Origin: Trachythela sp. YZ-2020
Taxonomy: Eukaryota; Cnidaria; Anthozoa; Malacalcyonacea; Clavulariidae
Length of the DNA stretch: 64,000 nt
Reading direction: 5' to 3'
NCBI GenBank assembly: GCA_016169945.1
Contig: JADLSH010000186.1
Coordinates: forward strand, 496,001-560,000
Below are positions 22,363 to 31,657 of this stretch, one piece after another (positions within the stretch are counted from its first letter, which is position 1; every line of letters starts with the position of its first letter). The notes beneath the pieces are model-generated. The model was not told the DNA's origin and did not search any database. It saw only the letters and a list, made by a program, of their open reading frames with translations. The translations under genes were made by a program, and so were the position numbers.

Positions 22363-22406
22363 CTGCAGACATGCATGTTTCGCCGTTCAACGGCTCGTCA
22401 GTGCAG
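22363..22406 (-). ncRNA. Type I hammerhead ribozyme motif 2
   Basis: Identical 44 bp core to motif 1. With motif 1 it would release an RNA of about 283 nt on double cleavage. Confidence 0.8.
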
Positions 22407-22500
22407 CTTGTAACGCAGCATATATATATAGATTTGATATATACAGATATGTACAGATTGATATATACAGATTTGACTATATATATATATATAGTCAAAT

Positions 22501-22544
22501 CTGCAGACATGCATGTTTCGCCGTTCAACGGCTCGTCAGTGCAG
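22501..22544 (-). ncRNA. Type I hammerhead ribozyme motif 3
   Basis: Same core as motif 1; preceded by a (TA)n run. Partner is motif 4, 284 bp away. Confidence 0.8.
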
Positions 22545-22784
22545 CTTGTAACGCAGTCTAGATGCGAGTGACTTCGTATTTATATACACCATACTCTTGC
22601 CCTCACCAAGCGCATGTGGTACAATACTCAGACACATGCGCATCCAGACATGCGTGAAGTGTCTTGGGGCCAGAGTGCTCAAACGACCACAAGGGAAGTG
22701 AGCTTTTGCATTATAGCTTATAGCCACCAATTAACCTCACAGAGTGCTCAACAACACAAAGTGAAGGAGCATATATAGTCAAAT

Positions 22785-22828
22785 CTGCAGACATGCATGT
22801 TTCGCCGTTCAACGGCTCGTCAGTGCAG
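22785..22828 (-). ncRNA. Type I hammerhead ribozyme motif 4
   Basis: Same core as motif 3. Confidence 0.8.
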
Positions 22829-22976
22829 CTTGTAACGCAGTCTAGATGCGAGTGACTTCGTATTTATACACCATACTCTTGCCCTCACCAAGCGCATGTG
22901 GTACAATACTCAGACACATATATATGGTGAGTAAAAGTTGTTCTCAAGCTTTATTACCCAAAAAATACTTCTTAGT

Positions 22977-23050
22977 CTCCGAGCTGGGATCGAACCGCCA
23001 CCTGTTAGTTTCTATATAAGCGCACTAACCAACTGCGCCACCGAGAACTC
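22977..23050 (-). repeat. tRNA-like sequence (SINE head or tRNA pseudogene)
   Basis: The minus strand carries a good A box (TGGCGCAGTTGG) and a perfect B box (GGTTCGATCCC) at tRNA spacing, starting gttctcggtgg. The acceptor stem pairs only partly and no clean anticodon stem forms, so a functional tRNA is unlikely. Confidence 0.5.
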
Positions 23051-23138
23051 AGGTACTCGGCGAGAGTTTACACGATCTGGTTCGAGTAATGATGTTACGT
23101 CTGCTTCGTACTTGAAGTGCGTATGATTTAATTATGGT

Positions 23139-23408
23139 TTGGATCTGAGTTCCCTGAAGACCGCAGTAATGCGCGAAACTTGGAAACTAAAACAAAAAGT
23201 AAGAACAAATTATTCAAAACGGCTTGTTAATCTATTAGCGGCTTATTCATCTGTCGGGAGGCAATGTAACCTCTGCATCGAAGAGAAAGTTTCCTTCATG
23301 AAAAATGGCGAGTATGAACGTTTGAACGGGAAAACAGAGATGTTCGCGAAGTACCGGCATCGTGAAAAGTTTTGGCCTGGAAAATTTGAACGCGCGCGCG
23401 AGCTGTGA
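23139..23408 (+). pseudogene. C-terminal GIY-YIG-type fragment of a Penelope-like retroelement
   Basis: The frame reads KLKQKVRTNYSKRLVNLLAA, then YSSVGRQCNLCIEEKV, then LNGKTEMFAKYRHREKFWPG. The spaced C-x2-C followed by EK, LN--TE and CRHR-KF resembles the end of the GIY-YIG endonuclease region of Penelope-like elements (here the CRHR cysteine is tyrosine). Only the last ~90 residues are present. It is oriented plus, opposite to the hammerhead motifs of the three dimers, so it need not be the same element. The family call is from memory of the pattern. Confidence 0.5.
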
Positions 23409-23510
23409 CTATGCACGTCAGCAAACAGTCGATCACGCAAATCAATCTAACGGACTGAATTTAATTGCCTGAAGATCGAGAAAACTACTCGTGAAACTCT
23501 GAGTTATATA

Positions 23511-23793
23511 CCGGGTGGGGCAAAAAAAGGTACGACTGTTTGATTTAGTATAACTTAATATAAATTATTACACTTAAACAAGATTCTTTGCATTCAGCGA
23601 TGTCTAAGTTAAATTTTGATATATGCCATGTGCATTTGCATGCAATATTGACTGAGATAACTGCGTTTAAACTTGACTAAACACTTTTGGAAGTGTCGAG
23701 AATGCACATGGCACATATCAAAATTTAAGTTAGACATCGTTTATATTAAGTTATACTAAATCAAACAGTCGTACTTTTTTTTGCCCCACACGG
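23511..23793. mobile_element. Palindromic mariner-like MITE, 283 bp
   Basis: The ends ccgggtggggcaaaaaaag and ttttttttgccccacacgg are flanked by TA on each side. The arms stay complementary for about 130 bp (actgtttgatttagtataac, tgccatgtgcatt), leaving a small loop. TA duplication and the GGGGCAAAAAAA end fit Tc1/mariner. Confidence 0.75.
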
Positions 23794-23820
23794 TATATAT
23801 ATATATATATATAGTCAAAT

Positions 23821-23870
23821 CTGCAGACATGCATGCATGTTTCGGGCGGTTCAACGGCTCGTCAGTGCAG
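23821..23870 (-). ncRNA. Hammerhead ribozyme motif 5 (variant)
   Basis: The stem III palindrome is extended to CATGCATGCATG, and extra bases disturb stem II next to the GAAA core. CTGACGA and GTC are kept. Activity is doubtful. Confidence 0.6.
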
Positions 23871-24110
23871 CTTGTAACGCAGTCTAGATGCGAGTGACTT
23901 CGTATTTATATACACCATACTCTTGCCCTCACCAAGCGCATGTGGTACAATACTCAGACACATGCGCATCCAGACATGCGTGGAGTGTCTTGGGGCCAGA
24001 GTGCTCAAACGACCACAAGGGAAGTGAGCTTTTGCATTATAGCTTATAGCCACCAATTAACCTCACAGAGTGCTCAACAACACAAAGTGAAGGAGCATAT
24101 ATAGTCAAAT

Positions 24111-24154
24111 CTGCAGACATGCATGTTTCGCCGTTCAACGGCTCGTCAGTGCAG
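24111..24154 (-). ncRNA. Type I hammerhead ribozyme motif 6
   Basis: Same core as motif 1; 290 bp from motif 5. Confidence 0.8.
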
Positions 24155-24396
24155 CTTGTAACGCAGTCTAGATGCGAGTGACTTCGTATTTATACACCAT
24201 ACTCTTGCCCTCACCAAGCGCATGTGGTACAATACTCAGACACATGCGCATCCAGACATGCGTCTGGACATGCATCCAAGACACTTCACGCATGTCTGGA
24301 TGCGCATGTGTCTGAGTATTGTACCACATGCGCTTGGTGAGGGCAAGAGTATGGTGTATAAATACGAAGTCACTCGCATCTAGACTGCGTTACAAG

Positions 24397-24440
24397 CTGC
24401 ACTGACGAGCCGTTGAACGGCGAAACATGCATGTCTGCAG
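24397..24440 (+). ncRNA. Type I hammerhead ribozyme motif 7, plus strand
   Basis: A complete core in inverted orientation at the right edge of the array; cleavage would fall after C at 24435. Confidence 0.75.
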
Positions 24441-24451
24441 ATTTGACTATT

Positions 24452-24560
24452 TAACAATTAGTCGCCGAAGGCGAGGTGATTACAAGCCTATAGTAACTGA
24501 GCCGAAGGCGAAGTGACTATAGGCTTGTAATCACCGAGCCTGAGGCGACTAATTGTTTTA
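24452..24560. repeat. Long perfect-type hairpin (cgccgaaggcg)
   Basis: The arm aattagtcgccgaaggcgag plus gtgattacaagcctatag is repeated inverted (ctataggcttgtaatcac, gaggcgactaatt), so ~105 bp fold into one hairpin. It abuts the right edge of the hammerhead array. The following 600 bp (to about 25170) have no gene but may be the body of the same repeat. Confidence 0.65.
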
Positions 24561-25175
24561 GTAGAAATTTCAAAGAGAAAAACAAACACAGAAAGTTATG
24601 AGGTCAGTTGAAAAGGCTATAAGACAAAATTCAGCGCTTTTCTCAGCGGCCGGTTTAATATTAAAAACATGCCGGCAAAAGACGGGTGTCAAAACATATC
24701 GAAGCGAAACAAAAACAAACAATTTCGTGAGAAAAATACTTTGGAAGGGCTCAAATACAAAGTAGAATGGTTTTAAAAATATATCACAGCTAGGTTTTTG
24801 CTGAATATAACGATATAAATGAGGATAAAACGAATAATTTTCAAAATAAACACTTGTGGTGGAGCCGTACGGAAAAAGTTCTATACATGTTGATTTCAAC
24901 AGGAGAAAACGCTGCCTTTCATGGAAGAAAAAGAGTGTATTTGTTATCGCTTACCTTTAAAAATGTCAAAAATATATCCTCCTTGAATTTAGCGGCAGTT
25001 TTTTCATTTAAAACTTTGAATCAGGCTAAAAAACCCGATTTTTGTTTTAAATTCGGCAGCTTGCGAAGAAGCCATTTTGAAAAAAAAGTGATAGTCACTG
25101 GGCAGTGCATGACTATCACTTTTTGGAGGCTCAATTTGGACCAATCAGAATGCAGGAAAAGCAATAGACACCTCA
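24561..25175. other. Probable repeat body, non-coding
   Basis: ORFs exist on both strands but carry no domain. Inverted gtgatagtca/tgactatcac words at 25088-25122 form a small hairpin. Confidence 0.35.
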
Positions 25176-25177
25176 CA

Positions 25178-25217
<40 letters not shown>

Positions 25218-25243
25218 TATAAATATATATATATATATATATA
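25178..25243. repeat. (TTA)n and (TA)n microsatellites
   Basis: About 13 TTA units followed by TA repeats. Confidence 0.9.
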
Positions 25244-25424
25244 CAGCTAATTCAAAAAAGGTTGTCCTTTAAAAACATTAAACTCTAAAACTAAGCTTAA
25301 ACCCTAAGCGCGAAAAGCACAATGGGAACGCACGCTCTTGTCGAATTTAATAACTGCGAGCTTAATATATTGAGTGCCAAAATGTCGCGTGCAGCATACA
25401 GCCAAGATTTACGATGAAGAGCAG

Positions 25425-25666
25425 GGCCCGGTTGTACGAAATCCGTTTAGCCTATCCGGTGGATAGATAAAAAATACTGATCGATCAAGTCTATATATTC
25501 ATCGAACAACCAAGCTAAAATTTTCCAACTTGAATAGAACAATTATGTTTGCAACTACATATTAAGTGCATGAGATTTAAGTTCAGTCATTCACAAAATG
25601 CATGAAGTGGTAGTTAATTTTGGCTTATCCACCGTTTAAGGTAAACGGCGTTCGTACAACCGGCCC
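25425..25666. mobile_element. MITE copy B of the CAG-duplication family
   Basis: The ends GGCCCGGTTGTACGAA and TTCGTACAACCGGCCC are flanked by CAG (25422-25424 and 25667-25669). The interior aligns with copy A at 11382 (agtctatatattcatcgaacaac, ttcaactt-type words). Confidence 0.85.
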
Positions 25667-25902
25667 CAGTTTGGTTAACCGAAATCATAGGTTATCATAT
25701 CGATGAAGTGATTTTGATATTATAGATGTCCAAAAAAACAATTTCTCGATATTTGCAGAAGTTCCGGCTAGGTCATGTATAGACACGGCTGTTATCGCCA
25801 GACTGTATATGCTTGCATATAGCAAATTATATTTTTACTATATTATATAAGGCATGCTGAATAAGCGTAACAACGTGTATAGAGAATATATGTTTATTAG
25901 AT

Positions 25903-26031
25903 TTAAAGATTTGACATTTCTTTTAACAGATTTTCTTTCTGCTGATTAAACTGTTGTTCTGTCAGTACCCCAGATTCTTCCAAATCTTTAAGTTCTTTCA
26001 GTTGCTGAATAATCCCTGAGCGTATTCGTAA
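25903..26031 (-). CDS. SHOCT-domain protein, last exon
   Basis: After an atag acceptor the minus strand reads SGIIQQLKELKDLEESGVLT then EQQFNQQKENLLKEM and stops: 43 codons including stop. L-LK-L-D-G-LT-EF--KK--LL is the SHOCT (short C-terminal domain) consensus, which usually sits at a protein's end, as here. SHOCT is best known from bacteria as an oligomerisation or anchoring module; a eukaryotic role is unknown to me. It is the end of the gene that starts at 27377. Confidence 0.65.
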   Translation of the reverse strand, partial: LRIRSGIIQQLKELKDLEESGVLTEQQFNQQKENLLKEMSNL

Positions 26032-26203
26032 CTATAAAATGATTGTTAAAAGTAGCTACATTATATACATGCACTGTCTGATTTCAAAAATCTTGACTTG
26101 CTTTGAGATCTATTCTTGGCGTGAAGTTTTGATATTTAAACATGAAATGCATGTGGCTAAGGCGCATATTGTGTACATAGGCATGGCCTTTTAGTGCAAG
26201 TTT

Positions 26204-26490
26204 TCACTTGCATGCTTGAATTAATATACCATATAGGAATTGCATTTCATTCCTGGTTGGAATGTTATTGCTAATACATGAAATTGCTTCAACATGCACA
26301 TGCCTTTTTTCTAAGTCCACTTCTCCTTGGCCTTCCTGATTTGTAATTCGATCTGAACCGCCTGCTGTTGCTGAGTTTGTTGCCATAGATGGTGTTCCCG
26401 TTGAACGTGGATAACGGTTTGGTTTAAGTCCGGTAAAAAACGGGATTTTAGGGGGTATATCCTCACTTGTGTGTGTGCCGTTAACCTTGA
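26204..26490 (-). CDS. SHOCT-domain protein, probable middle exon (frame uncertain)
   Basis: Two overlapping frames are open on the minus strand: one with TNSATAGGSDRITNQEGQGE and one with HHLWQQTQQQQAVQIELQIR. An acceptor ttcaag occurs near 26490. Which frame is used cannot be decided by eye. Its place between the flanking exons makes it likely to be part of the gene, perhaps as a low-complexity linker. Confidence 0.35.
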
Positions 26491-26710
26491 AAAGATACGG
26501 AAGTGTGCTAAACGTAATTTAGTCAAGTGCACGGAAGTCTATTGGCGAAAATATCACTATACTGGTCAACTATATCAATGCCTAATGGTTCAAATATTTT
26601 CATGCATAGTTAAGGTTCTCACTAAAGACAATGTTATTATGCTGATTAATATTTATTGACTCTATTTACATGTAAGAAATACGGAAAAGATGTAAATCTA
26701 TGTACATTAC

Positions 26711-26814
26711 CAGCATTTTAGGCCAAACTCTCAGTTTAAATTCTGGAATATCTTGTACATGCTTTTCCTTCAGATTCTGCAGTCGGATTTCAAAACCAGA
26801 TCGAATAGGTGTAT
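26711..26814 (-). CDS. SHOCT-domain protein, exon 2
   Basis: Between atgtag (acceptor) and gtaatg (donor) the minus strand reads TPIRSGFEIRLQNLKEKHVQ then DIPEFKLRVWPKML. It joins exon 1 in phase (ATA A|AT ACA). No domain recognised. Confidence 0.5.
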
Positions 26815-26935
26815 CTACATGTTGATTAAAATATAGACTGGTATGAATTGTGCAAAAAGCGCGTTGAAATTTTAGTTCAGCCGAATTGCGATGAACAACA
26901 CAGCAATGCACATATAAAATATTGCCAGCGATAAC

Positions 26936-27377
26936 TTATCAATTTCCTCAAAGCAGTGGATAGGTTTTCAAACACATGAATGCGTGTACCTTCATCGCTG
27001 CAATCTGCCAGCAAAGCGTCAGAATGCGTTCGTTTTGTGGCCCTTGAAGATGTGCATGCCTTTTTGTCTTTCTTTTTTGCGATTGGTTCTGCCCATAAAA
27101 TGATCCAACCATCTTTAGATGAAGAATATATCTCTTCGAGATTGGAGCTGTTGCTTAGAGTTAAACGTTGGTTTTTGCCAACAATATACCCAAGACGAAA
27201 AGAGTTTGCGTCTGCTGGAGAAGACAGCTCCTCTGCGTAATTTTCCAGCAGGAATGCTCTCAAATCTATTACGCTGTCAAAAATGGGCACATTTTGAAGA
27301 CTATATGTGTCATATTTTGTTCTGTTAGCTTGATTAACAACTTTAAGCCTCATGTGAACAGTATCTCCCTCATCCAT
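26936..27377 (-). CDS. SHOCT-domain protein, exon 1
   Basis: The start at 27377 (aaaATGgatgag) gives MDEGDTVHMRLKVVNQANRT, then SVIDLRAFLLENYAEELSS, FRLGYIVGKNQRLTLSNSSN and EEIYSSSKDGWIILWAEP, followed by a lysine-rich KKKDKKACTSSRATKRTH stretch. The first ~100 residues look like a compact beta-rich domain (FRLGYI-G, GWI-LW) that I recall from lineage-specific cnidarian proteins but cannot name. The basic stretch could be a nuclear localisation signal. The gene lies just downstream of, and on the same strand as, the DD34E transposase at 27982-28602. Confidence 0.55.
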
Positions 27378-27981
27378 TTTACTAATTCTGTATAAACAAC
27401 TTGTTCGAAAGTGCCTGCATGTATGCAGAGCCAGAGTGGATACAAACGAAGGGCAGACAGAAATCCCCATGGGATTCAGAATTTAGTCCAAAACAACAAA
27501 ATATTTATAAGGTCAAATTTTTCGAAAATACTGCTGCATGCCTGACTAATGAAATGAGGTGCATGTTCAGTGGGCATAGGAAAAAATAAGTCTGCATCTC
27601 TGTTTGCTTGTACGTCTTTGCATGAACTTTCGAACAAGTTCATGCCAAACGAAAAGTAAACGGCGATGACGACGTATTGTACTTGTAGGTAAACGGCGTG
27701 GTTGACTTCACCCATGCCCATGGTCATGCATGTATATATATAGCACCTCCTCAATGACCAATCGTTTATTTCCCCATTGCTTTGTTGTTCGGCTAAACCG
27801 TTCTTAGTTTGACATCCGACTATAGCTATATACAGAGCTATATATATAGCAGCATTTGAAATTAGAAATATTGTCATTGAGAAAATATTTTAGAAGGAAA
27901 GATAAATTCTTTAAAATTAAAGTTTTAATAAATATATGAAAATATATACATTTTTATAAGCCTATATACACCCTGACATTG

Positions 27982-28238
27982 TTACGCGTAGTCAGCATGC
28001 CTAATATAGTTTTGTATTTCTCCATCTGTGACTTGAAGAAATGAATCCAGGACCATTAATTCTGTATCAGGTGAGTCTTGCCAAGCAACGTCGTTTTGTC
28101 GAATATAATTTTTCGACTGTGAAAAAAGCTCTTCACAAGGCATGAAATCTGGCGAATACGGTGGCAGAAATATAACGAGTGCTCCACTAGCATTTATTGC
28201 ATCAACAACTTCTTGTGTGTGGTGAGTAGCTGCATTGT
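27982..28238 (-). CDS. Tc1/mariner-IS630-type DDE transposase, C-terminal exon
   Basis: After a ttgcag acceptor the minus strand reads DNAATHHTQEVVDAINASGA, then VIFLPPYSPDFMPCEELFSQ, and ends RHADYA stop. The second catalytic D is split across the 117 bp intron, and the E of PCEELF lies 34 residues later, giving DD34E. LPPYSPD-P-E is the hallmark of DDE_3 transposases. Open to its stop. Confidence 0.85.
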
Positions 28239-28355
28239 CTGCAAGAATCGAAATATTAATTTACAGAAAGAATTTCAGGTTTATTGTCTAAATCTATATA
28301 GCCGTGTAAACCCATGCAGGGCCCGCTTGAAAATGTATATAAACTTTCGTTTTAC

Positions 28356-28602
28356 CGAGTATCACAACGGATCTAGGATTAAAACCATCAAATGGGAGTA
28401 AGCATGGCATCAGCACATCATTCACAAATTCGAGGAATTTTTCTCCGTTGACATGCCCTTCGTACAGTCCAACGTCAAGCAAGCCTTCATAACATATAAT
28501 CGGAATTGCGGTTATACGTGGTCCCCAAGGTGAAAATCGCCTTCTGATTCTTGCACGTTGTCCTTTTAAGCTATACCCATACAATCTTAAAATTCGTCTA
28601 TC
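28356..28602 (-). CDS. Tc1/mariner-IS630-type DDE transposase, middle exon
   Basis: Between tttacag and gtaaaac the minus strand reads DRRILRLYGYSLKGQRARIR, then ITAIPIICYEGLLDVGLYEG, VNGEKFLEFVNDVLMPCLLP and NPRSVVIL. This is the segment from shortly after the first catalytic Asp to the second one. Upstream exons with the DNA-binding HTH and first Asp are not found: a mariner-like MITE sits right upstream (28638). The gene is therefore 5'-incomplete here. Confidence 0.8.
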
Positions 28603-28773
28603 CTGTAAATGTAAAAACATTTATGAACGCGTGTATACAAGGTGTCTCAAAAAAACTGCAACCCTATAATTTTCATAACAGCCACTGCTAATTAGCATTT
28701 CAATGCCTGTGCAACTTATTATGCTCCTGGGATTTGAAAATACGTTCTAATTTGACTAATTGTCCACGTTATA

Positions 28774-29204
28774 CAGGGTGTATCAAAAAAACTGCAAATA
28801 CCATAATTTGTATGCACGAGATCATACATTAGAATTTCAATGGCTGTGCAAATAATTACGCTTCTGGGATTTGAAAATACGTTTCCACGTGCAGTACTAT
28901 CAAAATAAGCACACAAAGTGAATTAAAATTAGTTCGATTACGAATGGCTCAGCTAACAACAGAGCAAAGAGTATTTCTTGTTTTAAAGTACGCCCAAACT
29001 CAAAACTCGACAGCAGTCATTCGTAAACTGAGCCATTCGTAATCGAACTCATAAGTTTAATTCACTTTGTGTGCTTGTTTTGATACCCCTGGGAAACGTA
29101 TTTTCAAATCCCAGAAGCGTAATTATTTGCACAGCCATTGAAATTCTAATGTATGATCTCGTGCATACAAATTATGGTATTTGCAGTTTTTTTGATACAC
29201 CCTG
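28774..29204. mobile_element. Palindromic mariner-like MITE (inner), 431 bp
   Basis: The ends CAGGGTGTATCAAAAAAACTG and the inverse are flanked by TA. Each arm is about 185 bp and nearly complementary (ccataatttgtatgcacgag, aattacgcttctgggatttg). The loop holds the start of a transposase gene (28944). Confidence 0.8.
28944..29042 (+). pseudogene. Transposase N-terminal HTH fragment in the inner MITE
   Basis: A 32-codon ORF reads MAQLTTEQRVFLVLKYAQTQ then NSTAVIRKL and stops where the inverted arm begins. MAQLT--QR-F-V--Y--T-N is the N-terminal helix-turn-helix start of Tc1/mariner-type transposases. A related start (MVQLTTEQRVFVVTTYTSR) lies at 48799 on the minus strand in another mariner-like element. 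Confidence 0.6.
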
Positions 29205-29320
29205 TACTGTAGCTATATATTGTGTTTACGCACCCTTGGGATCAATTAGTGCTGAATCATGCAAATTCTAAAAATATCTGATTTCAAAGGGCTGCAGTTT
29301 TTGAGACACCCTGTATATAT

Positions 29321-29929
29321 AGTGCTCATTACAAAACCAACAATACTATAGAGAAACGTTTGCAAAGGAATGTAAATAATACGGTCACAAAAAATCAAGC
29401 GCGTGATATAGCTTTATTGTATAGGTCCATGCAATTGATAAGTATCATATAATATATAGCAGTAATGACGAGAACGAAGCATGCACATACGATTAGTGCA
29501 ATACTTAAACGAAAAAGGACGAGAACAATATCAGAATACATATATATAGTTGCTCTAACTATATGTTGTCGAGCACTCTTTGCGTTTCGTATTCTGATCG
29601 GTATTCTGAAAGGTATTGTTAAGGAGTTATTGTGTTTTTATATACACGTGTACACTTATGTTGATTGTGGAGTCCAAACTGTTATTCTAAGTAGTGAATC
29701 GAAAGAAAAATTGCATTTATAGAGGAGATTTAATTACAAATAAAAAATGCAATAATTGCTGCCTAGCCTCAGCGAGGCATACTATTCTTGACAGACAAGG
29801 GTTTTTCCAGAGTGCATTCGACCCAGTATTTTGCGCCGACCTATGTATTGTCGAGATCTGGATCTTGCGGCTGTCAGTTGTCGTAATTCCGGGCAAAAAG
29901 TCGAGCTCAATGTGAACTTTTAAAATGGG
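29321..29929. other. Intron sequence
   Basis: No gene or repeat recognised. Confidence 0.35.
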
Positions 29930-30249
29930 GGCAACTGTGTGTTCATACTATTCTTCAACTAATATTTCATAATAGTGAAAGATTTGATACAAAAAAAACG
30001 ATAAAATACAATGGTATAAAAAACCTCTTGATGTTATTGTCATAAAGGCGGAAACGGGATTACGTGGGAATATCGGGGGTGATCCCTCACCCGCTACGTC
30101 ATGTTATTTACACTATAATGGATCAATACAGAAAGACAATGTGAAAGAGAGATTGTATTTTATTTCATTGTATTTTATCGTTTTTTTTGTATGAAATCTT
30201 TCCATATTATGAAATATTAGTTGAAGAATAGTATGAACACACAGTTGCC
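29930..30249. mobile_element. MITE with ~84 bp terminal inverted repeats
   Basis: GGCAACTGTGTGTTCATACT...(29930-30013) is repeated inverted at 30166-30249 (...AGTATGAACACACAGTTGCC), nearly perfectly. Total 320 bp. No target duplication is evident. Confidence 0.75.
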
Positions 30250-31573
30250 TGCGGAGGAGGCTAGTACTGTACTTCGTTTGCGCGTGTATCAGGTTTCATG
30301 TAAAGGTCAAAGTGGTCGACTTTTGAGCAATAAATCTGGATATGTTCACAAATTGCTCCAATTTGTAAACCTTGAAACCAAAACATTTCAACTCAGCATT
30401 GAAATCGATGCGTAACAAGCGATCAGCGATGGTTTTATTCGTTGTTATGAATATAATGCATTATCGTTGGTGCAGTTCTGTCTAAAGTCACTTTATATCT
30501 GAAGTTAATGAGCAATCAATAAGCCAAGGCATCAAACAGCTGAGGTACAATCGCCATCTGGTCATAGCTTGTATTAATATAAGCCGTTTACATATGCGAG
30601 ATCCTTTAAGTTATAGTATATGGAGGCACATTGGTCATAGCCTGCGTGGTTTAAGGCTTCTTCGGCAGCACTTCCTTGCGGTAGTAACTCCTAGTTTATT
30701 GAAGTATTCGCATAGCAGATTTTTTAATCCGCACAATTTCACAAATATGGTGTTGCAAATTTTTGTACGTTGTTATACGTGATTTAACTCATACAGATTA
30801 GTACACACAAAAAAAGCTGAATGAATATGTCTATTGCTCTGGGGATCCAACTACTTAAATGAAAGAGGACTTGTTCGACAAGGAAACGATTTTAATGCAA
30901 CGTAGTATGACTTTGCTGATGTATTCTATTCAGTATATTTGCGTTTGGATAATTCTATCTCAGCCGGTGGGAGTTCTATCTCTATATCCGTTATTATCAC
31001 TATTTTTTCTGCACTTAAACTTATACTCTAACCGAGTTAAATTTGCGCACATGATATGAAATTTACTGAATCAATTTGACTATTCAGTTGGTCGTTTTTA
31101 CAATTTCAAACTTTTCTGTACTTTTTTGATATTTTGCTGAGTACACCATTTTTTTGTGCAAGAATTCAACAATTTCGGGCACCATTTGCTTTCATTACTT
31201 CTTAGAATAACAATTTGGAATCACAAATCACATAACCGTAGACGTGTATATAAAAACATAAGAAATTCTCAATAATATCTTTCAAAATAGCGACTATATC
31301 ATTTTTAGTTGTGGCCCACTTATTTTTATCCACCCCTGTACATATAATATTGAAGTAATATCACACAAGAGAATATAATTTGGCACGCCAATTGGTCACT
31401 CGTGAACATTTGCTAATGTGATTTGACATTCATGTTAAATTGAAATAGAAAATAAATCGGGTGCTGTACTTGAGTCGTAACGAGCGACAGTGTTGAGAGA
31501 ACACGAGAGGTTATAAAACTGATTCTATATAGGACATAACGTTGTCTTATTTATATCTTCTTTTTTCTAATAG
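30250..31573. other. Intron sequence
   Basis: Short ORFs without domains. A mariner-type end (tggcccacttatttttatcc) sits at 31310-31338 without a visible partner. Confidence 0.35.
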
Positions 31574-31657
31574 AGTTTTGAGATGCTCTTACCCTACACA
31601 GTAAATTACGCGGATATATTCTCTGCTCGTCTCATTCATGATGTGAAGGACATTAAG
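31574..31657 (+). CDS. Ankyrin-repeat protein (TRPA1-like), exon 5 (small)
   Basis: An 84 bp exon between ctaatag and gtaatt, exactly 28 codons, reading SFEMLLPYTVNYADIFSARL then IHDVKDIK. The ankyrin pattern is weak, but both splice sites are good and the phase (0 in, 0 out) fits exons 4 and 6. Supported mainly by phase. Confidence 0.55.

Larger units (their letters stand above)
21905..24450. mobile_element. Hammerhead-ribozyme retroelement array (retrozyme- or Penelope-LTR-like)
   Basis: A unit of about 284 bp (tagtcaaatctgcag...gaaggagcatata) appears in three plus-strand-oriented groups (22072-22430, 22484-22925, 23808-24262). Each group contains one whole unit and the start of the next, so each carries two ribozyme motifs 283, 284 and 290 bp apart. 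Inverted partial copies close the array at both ends (21905-22056 and 24263-24450). TA runs sit at the junctions. A 0.9 kb block between groups 2 and 3 holds a tRNA-like sequence, a GIY-YIG fragment and a MITE. Tandem hammerhead units of a few hundred bases are known in metazoan retrozymes and in terminal repeats of Penelope-like elements. Confidence 0.8.
28638..29313. mobile_element. Mariner-like MITE (outer) with TA duplications
   Basis: The left end CAAGGTGTCTCAAAAAAACTGCA and the right end TGCAG-TTTTTGAGACACCCTG form terminal inverted repeats next to TA. The element contains a second, related one at 28774-29204. Confidence 0.65.

Noticed and set aside
22141..22730. Short ORFs in the 284 bp repeat units
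   Set aside because: They run through ribozyme motifs and TA runs, and repeat with every unit; non-coding RNA is the better explanation.
22977..23050. Functional tRNA gene
   Set aside because: A and B boxes are good but the acceptor and anticodon stems do not pair; listed as tRNA-like repeat only.
24570..25222. Overlapping ORFs of about 110-120 codons on both strands
   Set aside because: No domain, AT-driven composition, and the frame on the plus strand ends in a TTA microsatellite; treated as repeat body.
31310..31338. Tc1/mariner-type end (tggcccacttatttttatccacccctg)
   Set aside because: Looks like a terminal repeat next to TA, but no inverted partner was found within reach, so no element is called.
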